Assembly: GCA_016927115.1 (NCBI GenBank)
Contig: JAFGNH010000074.1
Location: 1 to 64,000 of the forward strand
Reading direction: 5' to 3'
Source: Anaerolineales bacterium
Lineage (GTDB): Bacteria > Chloroflexota > Anaerolineae > Anaerolineales > E44-bin32
Length of the DNA: 64,000 nucleotides
Shown: in pieces, positions 1 to 8,851 of the stretch
Numbering within the stretch: position 1 is the stretch's first letter
How the letters are laid out: every line of letters starts with the position of its first letter
Notes under the pieces: model-generated
Databases searched by the model: none
Seen by the model: only the letters and a program-made list of their open reading frames with translations
Told to the model about the DNA's origin: nothing
Translations under genes and position numbers: made by a program

Positions 1-88
1 AAATGAAAATGGGGAATGTGTATGGAGTCGCGACAGCAAAGCTGTCGAATTCCGGTGATATTTCCAGCGTTATACTGCTGCCATGTGA
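1..88. other. window edge, no gene seen
   Basis: This short stretch lies downstream of the DsbA-like gene on the minus strand. No ORF with coding character or clear terminator is visible before the window edge. Confidence 0.5.
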
Positions 89-976
89 TTACTGTGCTGA
101 CAGGGCTTCCTCGATAACTTCCTGGAAAATCTCGAAAGGCTGCGCACCGGATACTCCCATTCCGTTGATCACGAAGAAGGGAATGCCGCTGATGCCGATC
201 TGCTGTGCGATTGCATAATCATAGAGAATCTCTTCCTGATAGGTCTGGTTATGCATGCATGCAGCAAACTCCTCGAGATCGAGGCCTGCCTCCTCGGCGA
301 AGGTATAGATTTCTTCTTCGTCATACCCCTTCTTGAACTCCTCCTGCCAGTCCTGATCTCCAGGCTCCTGCTCTCCCGGTTCCTGTTCTCCAGCGCCGTG
401 ATGGAAGTTTTCAAAATCGAAACCTTCGAATTCACCGAAATAAACAGCCTGCATCGCATCGTACTTACCCTGCTCTGCTGCGCAATGGACGGACATAGCA
501 ACATCCAAAGAGGTCTCACCGAAATTCAGGAAATCCTTGTGGACAAATTTCACTTCATCCGGATAGGTTTCGAGGATCAGAGGGAGTGTTTCCAGGTAGA
601 ACCTGCCGCAGAACGGGCACATGTAATCCGAAAATTCCACGATGATCACAGGCGCATCCCCGGCACCCTGGTACGGCCCGTCACCGGCAAGGATTTCCAT
701 AAATTCACGCGGGGTTTTCGTTGATTCCACCGCGGCTGCTTCGATTGTTTCCACTGTCGGCTGAACTGTTTCTTGTTCTACAGGGGTGGTTGCCTGCACC
801 TGATACGTTTCTGTAGCAGTAATAGCAGCTGTACTTTCACCGTTCTCATTCTTTATGGATTCCAATAACAACACAGCGAGGAGGATAAAGAGCATCATAG
901 CTGCTGCAATGAGAATAGTATTTCTGCGTTTGATTTTACCGGGCTGCTCGACGTGCTGGCTGGTTTGCTGTTCCAT
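89..976 (-). CDS. membrane-anchored DsbA-family thiol:disulfide oxidoreductase
   Basis: This 295-residue protein probably makes or shuffles disulfide bonds outside the cytoplasmic membrane. Residues about 18-39 form one hydrophobic anchor after a basic stretch. A Thr/Glu-rich linker follows to about residue 90, then a DsbA/thioredoxin-fold domain. The active site is C120-P-F-C123, and the cis-proline loop reads GISGIPFFVING near the C-terminus, as in the BdbD/DsbA_4 type. An unusual acidic insertion near the middle repeats G-E/D-Q-E-P units. The ATG is preceded by GGAGA at 8 nt. The gene stands alone, and no DsbB/VKOR partner is visible. The family call is firm; the natural substrate is unknown. 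Confidence 0.9.
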   Translation of the reverse strand: MEQQTSQHVEQPGKIKRRNTILIAAAMMLFILLAVLLLESIKNENGESTAAITATETYQVQATTPVEQETVQPTVETIEAAAVESTKTPREFMEILAGDGPYQGAGDAPVIIVEFSDYMCPFCGRFYLETLPLILETYPDEVKFVHKDFLNFGETSLDVAMSVHCAAEQGKYDAMQAVYFGEFEGFDFENFHHGAGEQEPGEQEPGDQDWQEEFKKGYDEEEIYTFAEEAGLDLEEFAACMHNQTYQEEILYDYAIAQQIGISGIPFFVINGMGVSGAQPFEIFQEVIEEALSAQ

Positions 977-1454
977 AAAGGATATCTCCGTAATAAATCA
1001 GGTTAGAAGAATCATCACACAATATTATCCCGGTTTCGGATACCTTCATAGTAAAAACATAACTAACGAAAGGGGACTTCAGCCCCGGCTCAAAGAGGGT
1101 ATTCAGGGAAAAAGAATGCAGATTGTGATGGTCCTGGTGGGGGCTTCTGGAAAAAAAGGTAAGGTATTACAAATACCGCCCGGGAAGGTACCGGATGTAT
1201 TTGGGCAGCGAGTCCCTTTATTGGGTAAGGCGGGCTATCCGCTGCTGGCAGGTCAGGTGATAAAAAGGCAGCACCGTTGTCTCGTACGGTAGTGGTGAAT
1301 TCTTCCAGTTCCTCGTTGTGTTTGCAGCCGGTTTCGCTGCTGCTAAAAATATTCTGAGTTAGAATAAATCCTATAAAGGATCGAATTGCATACCTGGCGC
1401 AAGCCAATTGCGATGGATGTGAAGACGATACCGGAATCAGGAAAAGGATATTAA
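977..1454. other. intergenic region, no gene seen
   Basis: This 478-nt gap separates divergent genes (dsbA-like on minus, MFS on plus) and must hold both promoters. I see an AT-rich stretch around 1350-1380 containing TATAAA, but no convincing paired -35. A minus-strand reading frame across the gap is Pro/Ser-rich and lacks family features, so I do not call it. Confidence 0.5.
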
Positions 1455-2693
1455 TTGAATACAACACAAACAAAAAAACTCCCAGCGTTCGGGGAGTTTA
1501 TTATCATTCTCTCTTTACTGATGTCCCTTACAGCCTTGTCCATTGATACGGTGCTTCCAGCGCTGTCACAGATTAGCAGAGACCTGGCAGTGGAAAAGCA
1601 GAATGACCGCCAGCTTGTAATTTCTATCATCTTTCTTGGCCAGGCAATCGGTCAGCTGTATTTTGGGCCTCTTTCTGACAGCACAGGGCGAAAACGGGCA
1701 ATATATGCAGGATATGCCTTGTTCCTTATCGGTTCACTAATTTCCGGGTTCGCCGGCAGCTTCTCCATTATGCTGGCAGGGAGGACTCTCCAGGGGATCG
1801 GTGTATCCGCTCCTAGAGGAGTCTCTCTGGCGCTGGTCAGGGACCTGTATGAAGGCCGGACGATGGCAAGAGTCATGTCGTTCGCCACAATGGTGTTTAT
1901 CCTTGTGCCGACGATCGCCCCCAGTCTCGGGCAGGGAATACTGGCTTTTACCGGATGGCGGGCGATATTCGTTTTCTACATCCTGTTTGCAGTGGTATCT
2001 ATTTTCTGGTTTTCATTCCGGATGCCGGAGACACTGGCAAAGGAAGACCGGATTCCATTTACATGGAAGCGCATTAAGGAATCGATTCGTGAAATTATGA
2101 AAATCCGATCTGTTCTGGGTTTTACGATCGCATCCGGCCTTATCTATGGGATTTTTATCGGGTATCTGAATTCATCACAGCAGATATTTCAGGAACAATA
2201 TGGATTAGGAGAATTATTTCCATTGTATTTTTCGTCCATTGCCTTATCTCTCGGCACAGCAGCATTCATGAATTCCCGCCTGGTGATGCGCTTTGGAATG
2301 AGGAAGCTGGTTCATTGGGCTTTGAGGGTACAAACAGCATTGTCAGGGATTTTTGTTCTAGCGGTCATTATTCTTGAAGGCCAGCCGCCGCTCTGGAGTC
2401 TTATGGTTTTTCTTATGATGTTTTTCTTCTGCACCGGCCTTCTTTTTGGAAATATCAATGCGCTGGCAATGCAGCCGTTAGGCAAACTGGCAGGTATCGG
2501 CTCCGGCGTTGTTGGCTCATTTTCCACAATGATATCCATGCTGCTTGGGACGGTCGTCGGGCGCAGCTACAACGGAACTATCCTTCCCTTGATTGTGGGG
2601 ATGATTATCCTGACAGCAGGTTCAATTTTGATCGTTCACTGGGCAACAGCTAGCCAGCACTTGCCGTCAGGTATACAGCACGCGGGGGATTGA
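1455..2693 (+). CDS. MFS efflux transporter, Bcr/CflA type
   Basis: This 412-residue, 12-helix major facilitator is most like Bcr/CflA drug:proton antiporters, which export small hydrophobic compounds. Evidence is the N-terminal block ending in TVLPALSQISRDL, the motif A region GPLSDSTGRKR between helices 2 and 3, and the antiporter-type segment GRTLQGIGVSAPRGVSLALV in helices 4-5. The start is TTG at 1455 with AGGA about 7 nt upstream; no ATG gives the first helix intact. It stands alone, with a hairpin downstream at 2764-2798. The substrate cannot be read from the sequence. Confidence 0.88.
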   Translation: MNTTQTKKLPAFGEFIIILSLLMSLTALSIDTVLPALSQISRDLAVEKQNDRQLVISIIFLGQAIGQLYFGPLSDSTGRKRAIYAGYALFLIGSLISGFAGSFSIMLAGRTLQGIGVSAPRGVSLALVRDLYEGRTMARVMSFATMVFILVPTIAPSLGQGILAFTGWRAIFVFYILFAVVSIFWFSFRMPETLAKEDRIPFTWKRIKESIREIMKIRSVLGFTIASGLIYGIFIGYLNSSQQIFQEQYGLGELFPLYFSSIALSLGTAAFMNSRLVMRFGMRKLVHWALRVQTALSGIFVLAVIILEGQPPLWSLMVFLMMFFFCTGLLFGNINALAMQPLGKLAGIGSGVVGSFSTMISMLLGTVVGRSYNGTILPLIVGMIILTAGSILIVHWATASQHLPSGIQHAGD

Positions 2694-2763
2694 AGGCAGG
2701 TGTCGGGGTAGTGAGGTTGAAGCACCAATAAACCATGTGCGCCAGAAAATATCTCGGGACCAA

Positions 2764-2798
2764 AGAAGCCCTGTGGATGCCAAGCCGACAGGGCTTCT
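2764..2798 (+). terminator. strong hairpin after the MFS gene
   Basis: AGAAGCCCTGT (2764-2774) is perfectly complementary to ACAGGGCTTCT (2788-2798), with a 13-nt loop. It lies about 70 nt after the MFS stop codon. There is no U-tract directly after the stem, so it may terminate inefficiently or act as a 3' stabiliser. Confidence 0.55.
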
Positions 2799-2999
2799 AT
2801 CAACTTTCAGGTCCTCGATGTAATTCTTTCCTCCATGGAATTTTCAGGCAGCGAAAAGTGCCCGTTGTTCAGTTTTCAAACGATACTTGCCAGTATTTAT
2901 ATGCATTTAAGTATAGAATGGAGGAAGAATGTCTGGACAATAAGTCTGATGTGTTGAACTGCCGCCTCCCGGTTTTATCTGGAGATTGGGATACGGATA

Positions 3000-5624
3000 A
3001 TGGCAACCCTGCCACTCCTGAGAACAAAACTATACCCACCGGTATCACGGCCTGAGCGGGTCCTTCGCTCACAGTTAATTCACACCCTGAACCATGACTT
3101 GCTTACGGAAAATAATTTCTGCCGTAGTCTGACCCTCATCGCTGCCCCTGCCGGGTATGGTAAAACCACACTTGTATGCCAATGGCTGGAAACCCGGGAG
3201 CTGCCAGCAGCCAGGCTCTCACTGGATTCTGATGACAACGACCCTGTCCGGTTCATTTAGTATCTGATTGCAGCCATACAGACAGCTTTTCCCGAACGCT
3301 GTGGTGAAGCGCTTGCACAGCTATCCGGAGGGCAGGGGCCTGCTGCAGATCTGGCCATGACTGCCGTGATCAACGATTTCTACACGAAGCCAGACCCATT
3401 GTTCCTCATTCTCGATGATTATCATGTTATTCAGAATGCTGCTGTGCATTCGCTGATAACTTTTCTGCTCGACCATATGCCATTCAATCTGCACCTGGTG
3501 ATAACAACGCGTGAGGATCCGCTCCTGCCCGTTGCTCGCCTGCGGGCGCGCGGCCAGGTCCTGGAGATCCGGCAGCAGGACCTGCGTTTTACCATGGATG
3601 AGACGGGGCTCTTTCTCAAACAGGTGATGGGCCTGGCAATCACTGCTGATGAAATCTCTGATCTCGAGCGGCGCACGGAGGGCTGGATTGCAGGCCTTCA
3701 GCTTGCGGCGCTATCCTTGAGGACCTGCAAGGATGTGCCTTCCTTCGTTCAGGCCCTAACCGGCTCCTCCCGCTTCATTCTTGATTTCCTGATGGAGGAG
3801 GTTGTTGAACGCCAACCCCCGAATATCAGGGAGTTCCTGCTGAAAACATCCATCCTTGACCGCCTGACTGCATCCCTGTGTGATACGGTTCTCGAGACGT
3901 CCGGCAGTCAGGAGCTGCTTCAACTGCTCGACCAGGCCAACCTGTTCGTGGTGCCGCTCGATCAAAACCGTGAATGGTTTCGCTACCACCGTCTCTTCTC
4001 GGAATTGCTTCGTTTCCGACTCAGGGCTGCATACCCGGAACTTGAATCCGGGCTGCACCGGCGTGCGGGCACATGGTTTGAGGAGCAAGGCTATGTAGAG
4101 GAAGCGGTTCATCATGTTCTGGAAGGAGAAGACTGGCAATCGGCGGGGCGCCTTATTCAGCAAGCAACAACGGATTACCTCAAGCTGGGTGAAGTGCACA
4201 CTGTGATCAACTGGTTTGAACAGCTGCCCTGGAGTCTGCTGCAGGCAGATCCGAAGCTGCTATTCGACTACTGCTGGCCGCTGCTGCTTGCCAGCCGGTA
4301 TGATAGGGTAGAACCTTTGCTGACTCAGCTTGAACAGATGGCCGGCGAGTTTCCGGCATTTCTGGGTGAGATCTATGCAGCCCAGGCATTCCTTGCTCGT
4401 GGTTTGAATGACCCTGTCCGCATGGTCGAGCGGTCACAACGGGCGCTGCAGCTGCTGCCGGAAAGCGCGGCACATTCGCGGGGCATAGTTGGGTTTAACC
4501 TTGGGCTGGCCTACTGGCATCAGGGCTGTATGCAAAAGTCGGAGCAGGTATTAACGGAGGCGCTGCAAGCAGCCAGAAAAACGGAAAACCATTACGCGGC
4601 ACTGACGGCGGAGATCTTCCTTGGACGAGTCTATGCAGTGCGTGGTGAGCTGCAGCGAGCGGCAGAAGCATTCAAACACGCACTGCAGCAGGGAGAAAGC
4701 ATCCCAATCAACGCGCTGGCGTACATGGATCTGGCTGCTCTGCAGTATGAGTGGAATGAGCTGGATGATTGTGAGAAAACACTGCAGCAGGCAGTCTCGC
4801 TCAGCAAGCGCGGCCGGAATGACGAATTCCTGACAGGCTGCTTGCTCCTGAAATCCCGGCTGCAGATCGCCCGGGGTGACTTTGACAGTGCAGAACAGAC
4901 CCTCCAACTGGCAAAGGCACTCGTCCGTGATACCGGGATTGAAGGGCAGATGGCGGCTCGGGTAGAGGCGGCTCGTGCGTATCTGCTGCTGTCAGGTGGG
5001 AAACCAACAGAAAACTGCAATGCAAAGCTATTTGATCAGGCAGACGGCCATCCGTTCTATCGTTTCCTGGGTTTGACTGCCGCGCGTTGTATGCCGGTGG
5101 AACGGTCTGCAGAAACTCTCATGCAGCTGAGTGAGTTGGCGCAGGAGAGGGATTGGGCGTACGGCTTGATCAATGTCCATCTAATCCGGGCTGTCTGCGC
5201 AAAGAACCAGCAGGAGGGACTGGCTGCGTTATCTGCGGCACTTGTACTTGCTGAGGCTGAGAGGTTTATCCGCTCCTTTGTGGATACCGGTGAAGCTTTG
5301 CTTCCACTGCTTCGCACTGCTGCCGGTCAGAATATTTGCCCGGACTATGTCAAACGAATCCTTGTGGCTATGACCGGGAAAGACCAGGCTGGACGCAAAG
5401 CGCTGCCGGATATGGTGGACCCGCTGAGTGAACGCGAGCTGGAAGTGATGAGCCTCGTTTGTGCGGGTTTATCGAACCGTGAGATTGCTGAGGAACTTGT
5501 AATCAGCACCGGTACTGCGAAAACACATGTACATAATATCTGCGGTAAGCTGGGGGTGCGGAATCGCACTGAAGCAGCCATGAAAGCCCGGGAAATGGGG
5601 CTGGTACAGAATCAGATTTCCTGA
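3000..5624 (+). pseudogene. MalT-like LuxR-family ATPase regulator with in-frame TAG
   Basis: Read through, this is an ~874-codon STAND/MalT-type transcription activator: an N-terminal NTPase with Walker A APAGYGKTT, an LLILDDYH-like Walker B (FLILDDYHVI), a TPR-like helical middle, and a C-terminal LuxR helix-turn-helix starting at LSERELEVMSLVCAGLSNREI. The frame is closed by TAG at 3258-3260, just after N-D-P-V-R-F-I. The frame continues as Y-L-I-A-A-I-Q with no shift, matching the intact paralogue at 11465-14221 residue for residue. CAG-to-TAG would explain it. The downstream open part can start at ATG 3357 (755 codons) but would lack the P-loop. It is either a young pseudogene, a sequencing error or a suppressed stop. 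Confidence 0.82.
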
Positions 5625-5721
5625 AGCAATTACACATTTCAACCCCCGGATCAACATACCTCCCCAGGCTCGGGGCTGCTGATCATTGTCTCACGTCTCC
5701 AAAAGCATTCTTCCTGAAAGA

Positions 5722-5770
5722 AATCAACCCCCTGATCTACCGGTTGGTAGATGCGGACAGGGGGTTGATT
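5722..5770 (+). repeat. nested inverted repeat in the lnt leader
   Basis: Outer arms AATCAACCCCCTG (5722-5734) and CAGGGGGTTGATT (5758-5770) pair perfectly over 13 bp. Inside them ATCTACC (5735-5741) and GGTAGAT (5746-5752) pair over 7 bp around a GGTT loop. Only GCGGA (5753-5757) is left as a one-sided bulge. No U-tract follows. It sits 98 nt after the MalT-like frame and 42 nt before the Lnt start, so it may be a terminator for the former or a leader structure for the latter. Confidence 0.75.
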
Positions 5771-5812
5771 GATCTATGGTATAGGGGCAAAAACGCAGGA
5801 GAGGAGAAGAAA

Positions 5813-7300
5813 ATGAACAATAGAACCCGGATTATCACAGGAATTTTGTTATCGGCACTGAGCGGCGCGATGCTGCTGCTGTCCTTTCCCCCTTATGGAA
5901 TCTGGCCGCTGGCCTGGATTGCATTTGTCCCGGGGGTCTTTGCACAGTATCGCTTAATGCCGCGCAAACACTCCAGCATCGCTCCGGCAATCTACCTGCT
6001 GATCTGGCTTGGCCCATATATGGCTCGCCTTTTCGGCACCGAATTTGGCCCGGTTTTTACTTATCTCGGCGTCATCATTGCTGTTATCACTTATTTCATC
6101 AATCGCGAGCGTGGATTTATTGAGCGCACCGGGTATCGCTGGATGGTGCTGCAGGGCGTGGCTGGCTGGGTGGGATTTGAAATGGTGCGGACTACTTTTC
6201 TGCCGCTAGTGGCTACCAGCGCCTTTATCGGCTACACCCAGGCCACACAGCCATGGCTGATCCAGCCTGTGTCAGTGTTCAGCATCTATGGATTGAACTG
6301 TGTGATCATGCTTGTCAATTATGCACTGGTCCAGGCGGCAATTGCCTGGTATGACCGCCGCGGCGGCGATTCTGAATCGCCTGTGGTAGATCATCGGATG
6401 TCCGTCCGCTGGCTGACTGCAGCAGGGATCACGCTTTCAGCATGGATTGGAATCAGCATAGTGATGCTCAGCGGTGCACCTGAAAATCCGCCGACAGTAC
6501 GGGTGGCTGCGCTGCGGGCAAATTATCCGCTGCCTGCGCATCATGATGATGTCAATACGGATGAAGTCCGTTTCGGCACCTTCAGCTGGCAGGCATACGA
6601 AGCTGCGGATCAGGGTGCACAGATCGTCTTCACTTCGGAGATGATGTTCAACTTCGATCCCCAGGAGAAGTACACTGAGGAGTTCCGCCAGATTGCGGCT
6701 GAAACAGACACCTGGATCTTCATCGCCTATTCCGTGATCAAGGAGGGCGAACCAAGCCGCAACCAGACTGTGCTGCTCAGTCCCGACGGTTCTTTCTCTG
6801 AGGTCTATAACAAGACACACATACCGCCCGGTGAAGCCTACGATGTACCAGGTGGGCGCTACCCTGTATTCGAGACACCGTATGGGACCCTGGCGGCAAT
6901 GATATGTGCTGACGGTAACTACACCGATGTTTCCCGCCAACTGGCACTGAACGGCGCGCAGCTGATAGGTGTCGGATACAAGGAATTTCCCGGTTTTGGC
7001 GAACAGCTGTGGCAAAACACAACCTTCCGTGCAGTCGAGAACCATACATCACTGGTGGTCACAGGTGCGACGAGTGTGGCAGCGATTATCGATCCCTATG
7101 GAAAGATCGTGGAGCTGGATGTAAACAAGGAAGGCTCAGAGGTCGTGCTGGTAGGTGATGTCAGCCTGGGGAGCGGAGAGGGCACACTCTATACCAGCCT
7201 CGGCGATATCCTGGGCTGGGTTACGATGATTGGCTGGGTTGGCTTGATGGTCTACCAGTCTGTTGAGGAACGTCGGTGGAAGAAGCAGGCAGAATCGTAG
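5813..7300 (+). CDS. apolipoprotein N-acyltransferase-like membrane protein (CN-hydrolase)
   Basis: This 495-residue protein has about six N-terminal membrane helices (to about residue 225), a nitrilase-type domain outside the membrane, and one C-terminal helix, the layout of Lnt. Lnt moves an acyl chain from phospholipid to the N-terminal Cys of lipoproteins. The nitrilase triad is readable as E276 (FTSEMMF), K334 (YNKTHIPPGE) and C365 (MICADGNY). The Cys is followed by ADGNY rather than the more usual YE found in proteobacterial Lnt, so substrate range may differ. ATG 5813 is preferred over upstream TTG 5744 because it follows GGAGAGGAG and because 5744 falls in a hairpin loop. Confidence 0.8.
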   Translation: MNNRTRIITGILLSALSGAMLLLSFPPYGIWPLAWIAFVPGVFAQYRLMPRKHSSIAPAIYLLIWLGPYMARLFGTEFGPVFTYLGVIIAVITYFINRERGFIERTGYRWMVLQGVAGWVGFEMVRTTFLPLVATSAFIGYTQATQPWLIQPVSVFSIYGLNCVIMLVNYALVQAAIAWYDRRGGDSESPVVDHRMSVRWLTAAGITLSAWIGISIVMLSGAPENPPTVRVAALRANYPLPAHHDDVNTDEVRFGTFSWQAYEAADQGAQIVFTSEMMFNFDPQEKYTEEFRQIAAETDTWIFIAYSVIKEGEPSRNQTVLLSPDGSFSEVYNKTHIPPGEAYDVPGGRYPVFETPYGTLAAMICADGNYTDVSRQLALNGAQLIGVGYKEFPGFGEQLWQNTTFRAVENHTSLVVTGATSVAAIIDPYGKIVELDVNKEGSEVVLVGDVSLGSGEGTLYTSLGDILGWVTMIGWVGLMVYQSVEERRWKKQAES

Positions 7301-7311
7301 GAAATGTATCA

Positions 7312-7339
7312 GGGTGGGAGACGGGTAAGTCTCCCGCCC
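7312..7339 (+). other. intercistronic hairpin
   Basis: GGGTGGGAGAC (7312-7322) pairs with GTCTCCCGCCC (7329-7339), an 11-bp stem with one T-G pair and a GGGTAA loop. It lies between the lnt-like stop and the next start. With no U-tract it looks like a processing or stability element inside one transcript. Confidence 0.55.
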
Positions 7340-7359
7340 GGGAGTAAAGGAGAAGGAAA

Positions 7360-7926
7360 ATGAACAAGTCTAAATTAGTCTGGGGAATGATCTGTCTCGT
7401 ACTGGCCAGCGGCCTTACTGCAGCAAATCTGAAACTGCCGCCCGAAAACCTGATGTTCATGGTCGGTGAGATCAACATGCCCTGGGTGCCGCCGGTTGCT
7501 CTTGGAATACTCGGCATCATTCTGCTGGCGACAATGAACGAGCCCGGGGAACCGGAAGAGGTTATCGTGGTGGACGATGAAAAGGCAGCACGGAACAAGC
7601 AGCTTGAAACCATCGCCTGGGGCGGTTTCCTTGTACTGCTGGGCGGGTTCATGTTTGTGCCCGAGGAAATTATTAGAGGCGGATGGTGGTCCATCAGTGT
7701 AGGCTTGATCTTCCTGGCTTTGAACGGAGCCCGGTATGCATATGGTTTGCGGATGAGCGGCTTCACGACATTCCTCGGGATTATTTCGGTTCTCGGTGGG
7801 ATACTCGATCTGGTTGGCGTGGCAGGCATGAACGCTGCACTGCTGTTGATAGTGCTGGGTGCATATCTGATTTTGAAACCAATCTTTGAACGACAGCAGC
7901 TCTTTGGCAAGGCTGAACAGGAATAG
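7360..7926 (+). CDS. small polytopic membrane protein, unknown function
   Basis: This 188-residue protein has about five to six hydrophobic segments: one at residues about 8-22, one near 43-60, and a C-terminal block of closely spaced helices from about 85 to 180. A charged loop with VVDDEKAARNKQ separates the first helix pair from the rest. No catalytic motif is visible. The C-terminal half resembles the LiaI/LiaF-like membrane segments found in envelope-sensing proteins, but this is only an impression. AGGAGAAGGAAA lies directly upstream of the ATG. It sits between the Lnt-like gene and the small conserved gene at 7992, probably in one operon. Confidence 0.7.
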   Translation: MNKSKLVWGMICLVLASGLTAANLKLPPENLMFMVGEINMPWVPPVALGILGIILLATMNEPGEPEEVIVVDDEKAARNKQLETIAWGGFLVLLGGFMFVPEEIIRGGWWSISVGLIFLALNGARYAYGLRMSGFTTFLGIISVLGGILDLVGVAGMNAALLLIVLGAYLILKPIFERQQLFGKAEQE

Positions 7927-7940
7927 AACAACATTCTGTA

Positions 7941-7970
7941 AGGCAGGCTCAGATTCACATGGGCCTGCCT
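7941..7970 (+). other. hairpin between membrane protein and small protein
   Basis: AGGCAGGC (7941-7948) pairs with GCCTGCCT (7963-7970); the stem can extend by two more pairs. No U-tract follows. It lies 14 nt after the upstream stop and 21 nt before the next ATG. Confidence 0.45.
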
Positions 7971-7991
7971 CATTCGTAATGGAGAAAAAAG

Positions 7992-8231
7992 ATGCTGCAG
8001 GTTGAGGTAAGAATCCAGGGGCAGCTTGACCAGAAATGGGCGGATTGGCTTGAAGGGTTTGCGATCACCCACTGCGATGAGGGTGAAACATTGCTGAGTG
8101 GGACCGTTCTTGATCAGGCTGCAGCATATGGTTTGATTGCGAAACTGCGTGACCTGGGAGTGAAGCTTGTTTCGGTTGAGATCTCTGAATTGGGGGAAGA
8201 GCCCGACTCTTCAACCGATCGAACAGTCTGA
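7992..8231 (+). CDS. small conserved protein, paralogue of the 11122-11352 product
   Basis: This 79-residue protein has no named function. Its start reads V-x-V-R-I-x-G-Q-L-D, then a WADWLEGF core and a G-E-T-L-L-S-G turn. It ends with DQAAAYGLIAKLRDLG and VKLVSVEI, which looks like a small alpha/beta sandwich. The same pattern, D-Q-A-x3-G-L-I-x2-L-x3-G-x-x-L-x-S, aligns without gaps to the product of 11122-11352. GGAG lies 8 nt before the ATG. Both copies occur next to small membrane proteins and near a MalT-like regulator. A regulatory or partner-binding role is inference only. Confidence 0.75.
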   Translation: MLQVEVRIQGQLDQKWADWLEGFAITHCDEGETLLSGTVLDQAAAYGLIAKLRDLGVKLVSVEISELGEEPDSSTDRTV

Positions 8232-8363
8232 AGTCTTGATTAATAGATAATCGACGGCCTGGGTTTCAGAACTGTGTTTAACGTCTGCTTTCTGCACCGA
8301 AAGGTGGAGGCAACATGTGTTTTCTGCGAATGTGATTTCTCCCCAAAAGAGTAATATTTCCCC

Positions 8364-8391
8364 TTGACTACTATTAAGTTAATAATATAAT
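8364..8391 (+). promoter_or_regulatory. promoter with palindrome for the padR unit
   Basis: TTGACT (8364-8369) and TATAAT (8386-8391) are spaced by 16 nt, a near-consensus sigma-70-type promoter. The spacer holds TATTAA-G-TTAATA (8372-8384), a perfect 6-1-6 dyad. It lies about 95 nt before the PadR start. An operator between -35 and -10 would let PadR block its own promoter; that role is inferred. Confidence 0.7.
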
Positions 8392-8485
8392 GCAGTAGGT
8401 AATAAAGATAACTTCCTGTTAGTGAACTTTCGATCTGGAATGAGGTATTTATTAACAGGAAGCACTCAGAGAGTTGAGGAGCCCG

Positions 8486-8851
8486 ATGGAAGCAGATAAG
8501 GCAACTAAAAAATTTGAGAAAGAAATGAAATCCGGTACAGCCTCGCTGGTGCTGCTCAGCATCCTGGCAAAGGCAGAAGAACCGCTGTACGGCTATTTGA
8601 TTGCAAGACGGCTGGAAACGGAGACGGGCGGAGAACCTCTGATCAAGCAGGGAGCATTGTATCCGGTACTTCGGTCGCTGGAAGGAAGCAGCTTGCTCAG
8701 CAGCGAGGTCGAGGCGTCCACGTCCGGACCCCCACGACGTTATTATCGGATTACCCGGCAGGGCAGAGAGACGCTGGTGGCCTGGAAAGGTATCTGGGAT
8801 TCGATACGCAATTTTGTTGAAGTTTCTTTAGAAGGAGTTGGCGATGAGTGA
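8486..8851 (+). CDS. PadR-family transcriptional regulator
   Basis: This 121-residue protein is a PadR-like winged-helix repressor. The hallmark block runs from the first helix (LVLLSILAKAEEPLYGYLI) through ARRLE, then I-K-Q-G-A-L-Y-P-V-L-R-S-L-E, then the wing with PPRRYYRITRQGRE. The start at ATG 8486 follows GAGGAG at 4 nt; an upstream TTG at 8474 has no such site. It overlaps the next gene by 8 nt, so the two are translationally coupled. PadR proteins paired with HAAS-domain membrane proteins commonly control their own operon in response to envelope or small-molecule signals. The ligand is unknown. Confidence 0.9.
   Translation: MEADKATKKFEKEMKSGTASLVLLSILAKAEEPLYGYLIARRLETETGGEPLIKQGALYPVLRSLEGSSLLSSEVEASTSGPPRRYYRITRQGRETLVAWKGIWDSIRNFVEVSLEGVGDE

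Noticed and set aside
1090-1473. 127-codon minus-strand frame in the dsbA-MFS gap
   Set aside because: No ribosome site, Pro/Ser-rich, no recognisable motif, and it overlaps the MFS start.
2735-3055. 106-codon plus-strand frame before the MalT-like gene
   Set aside because: It spans a perfect hairpin and overlaps the start of the regulator in another frame; composition is random.
7221-8072. 283-codon minus-strand frame across the small membrane-protein gene
   Set aside because: Ser/Pro/Arg-rich translation typical of an antisense frame; the plus strand carries genes with ribosome sites and membrane helices.
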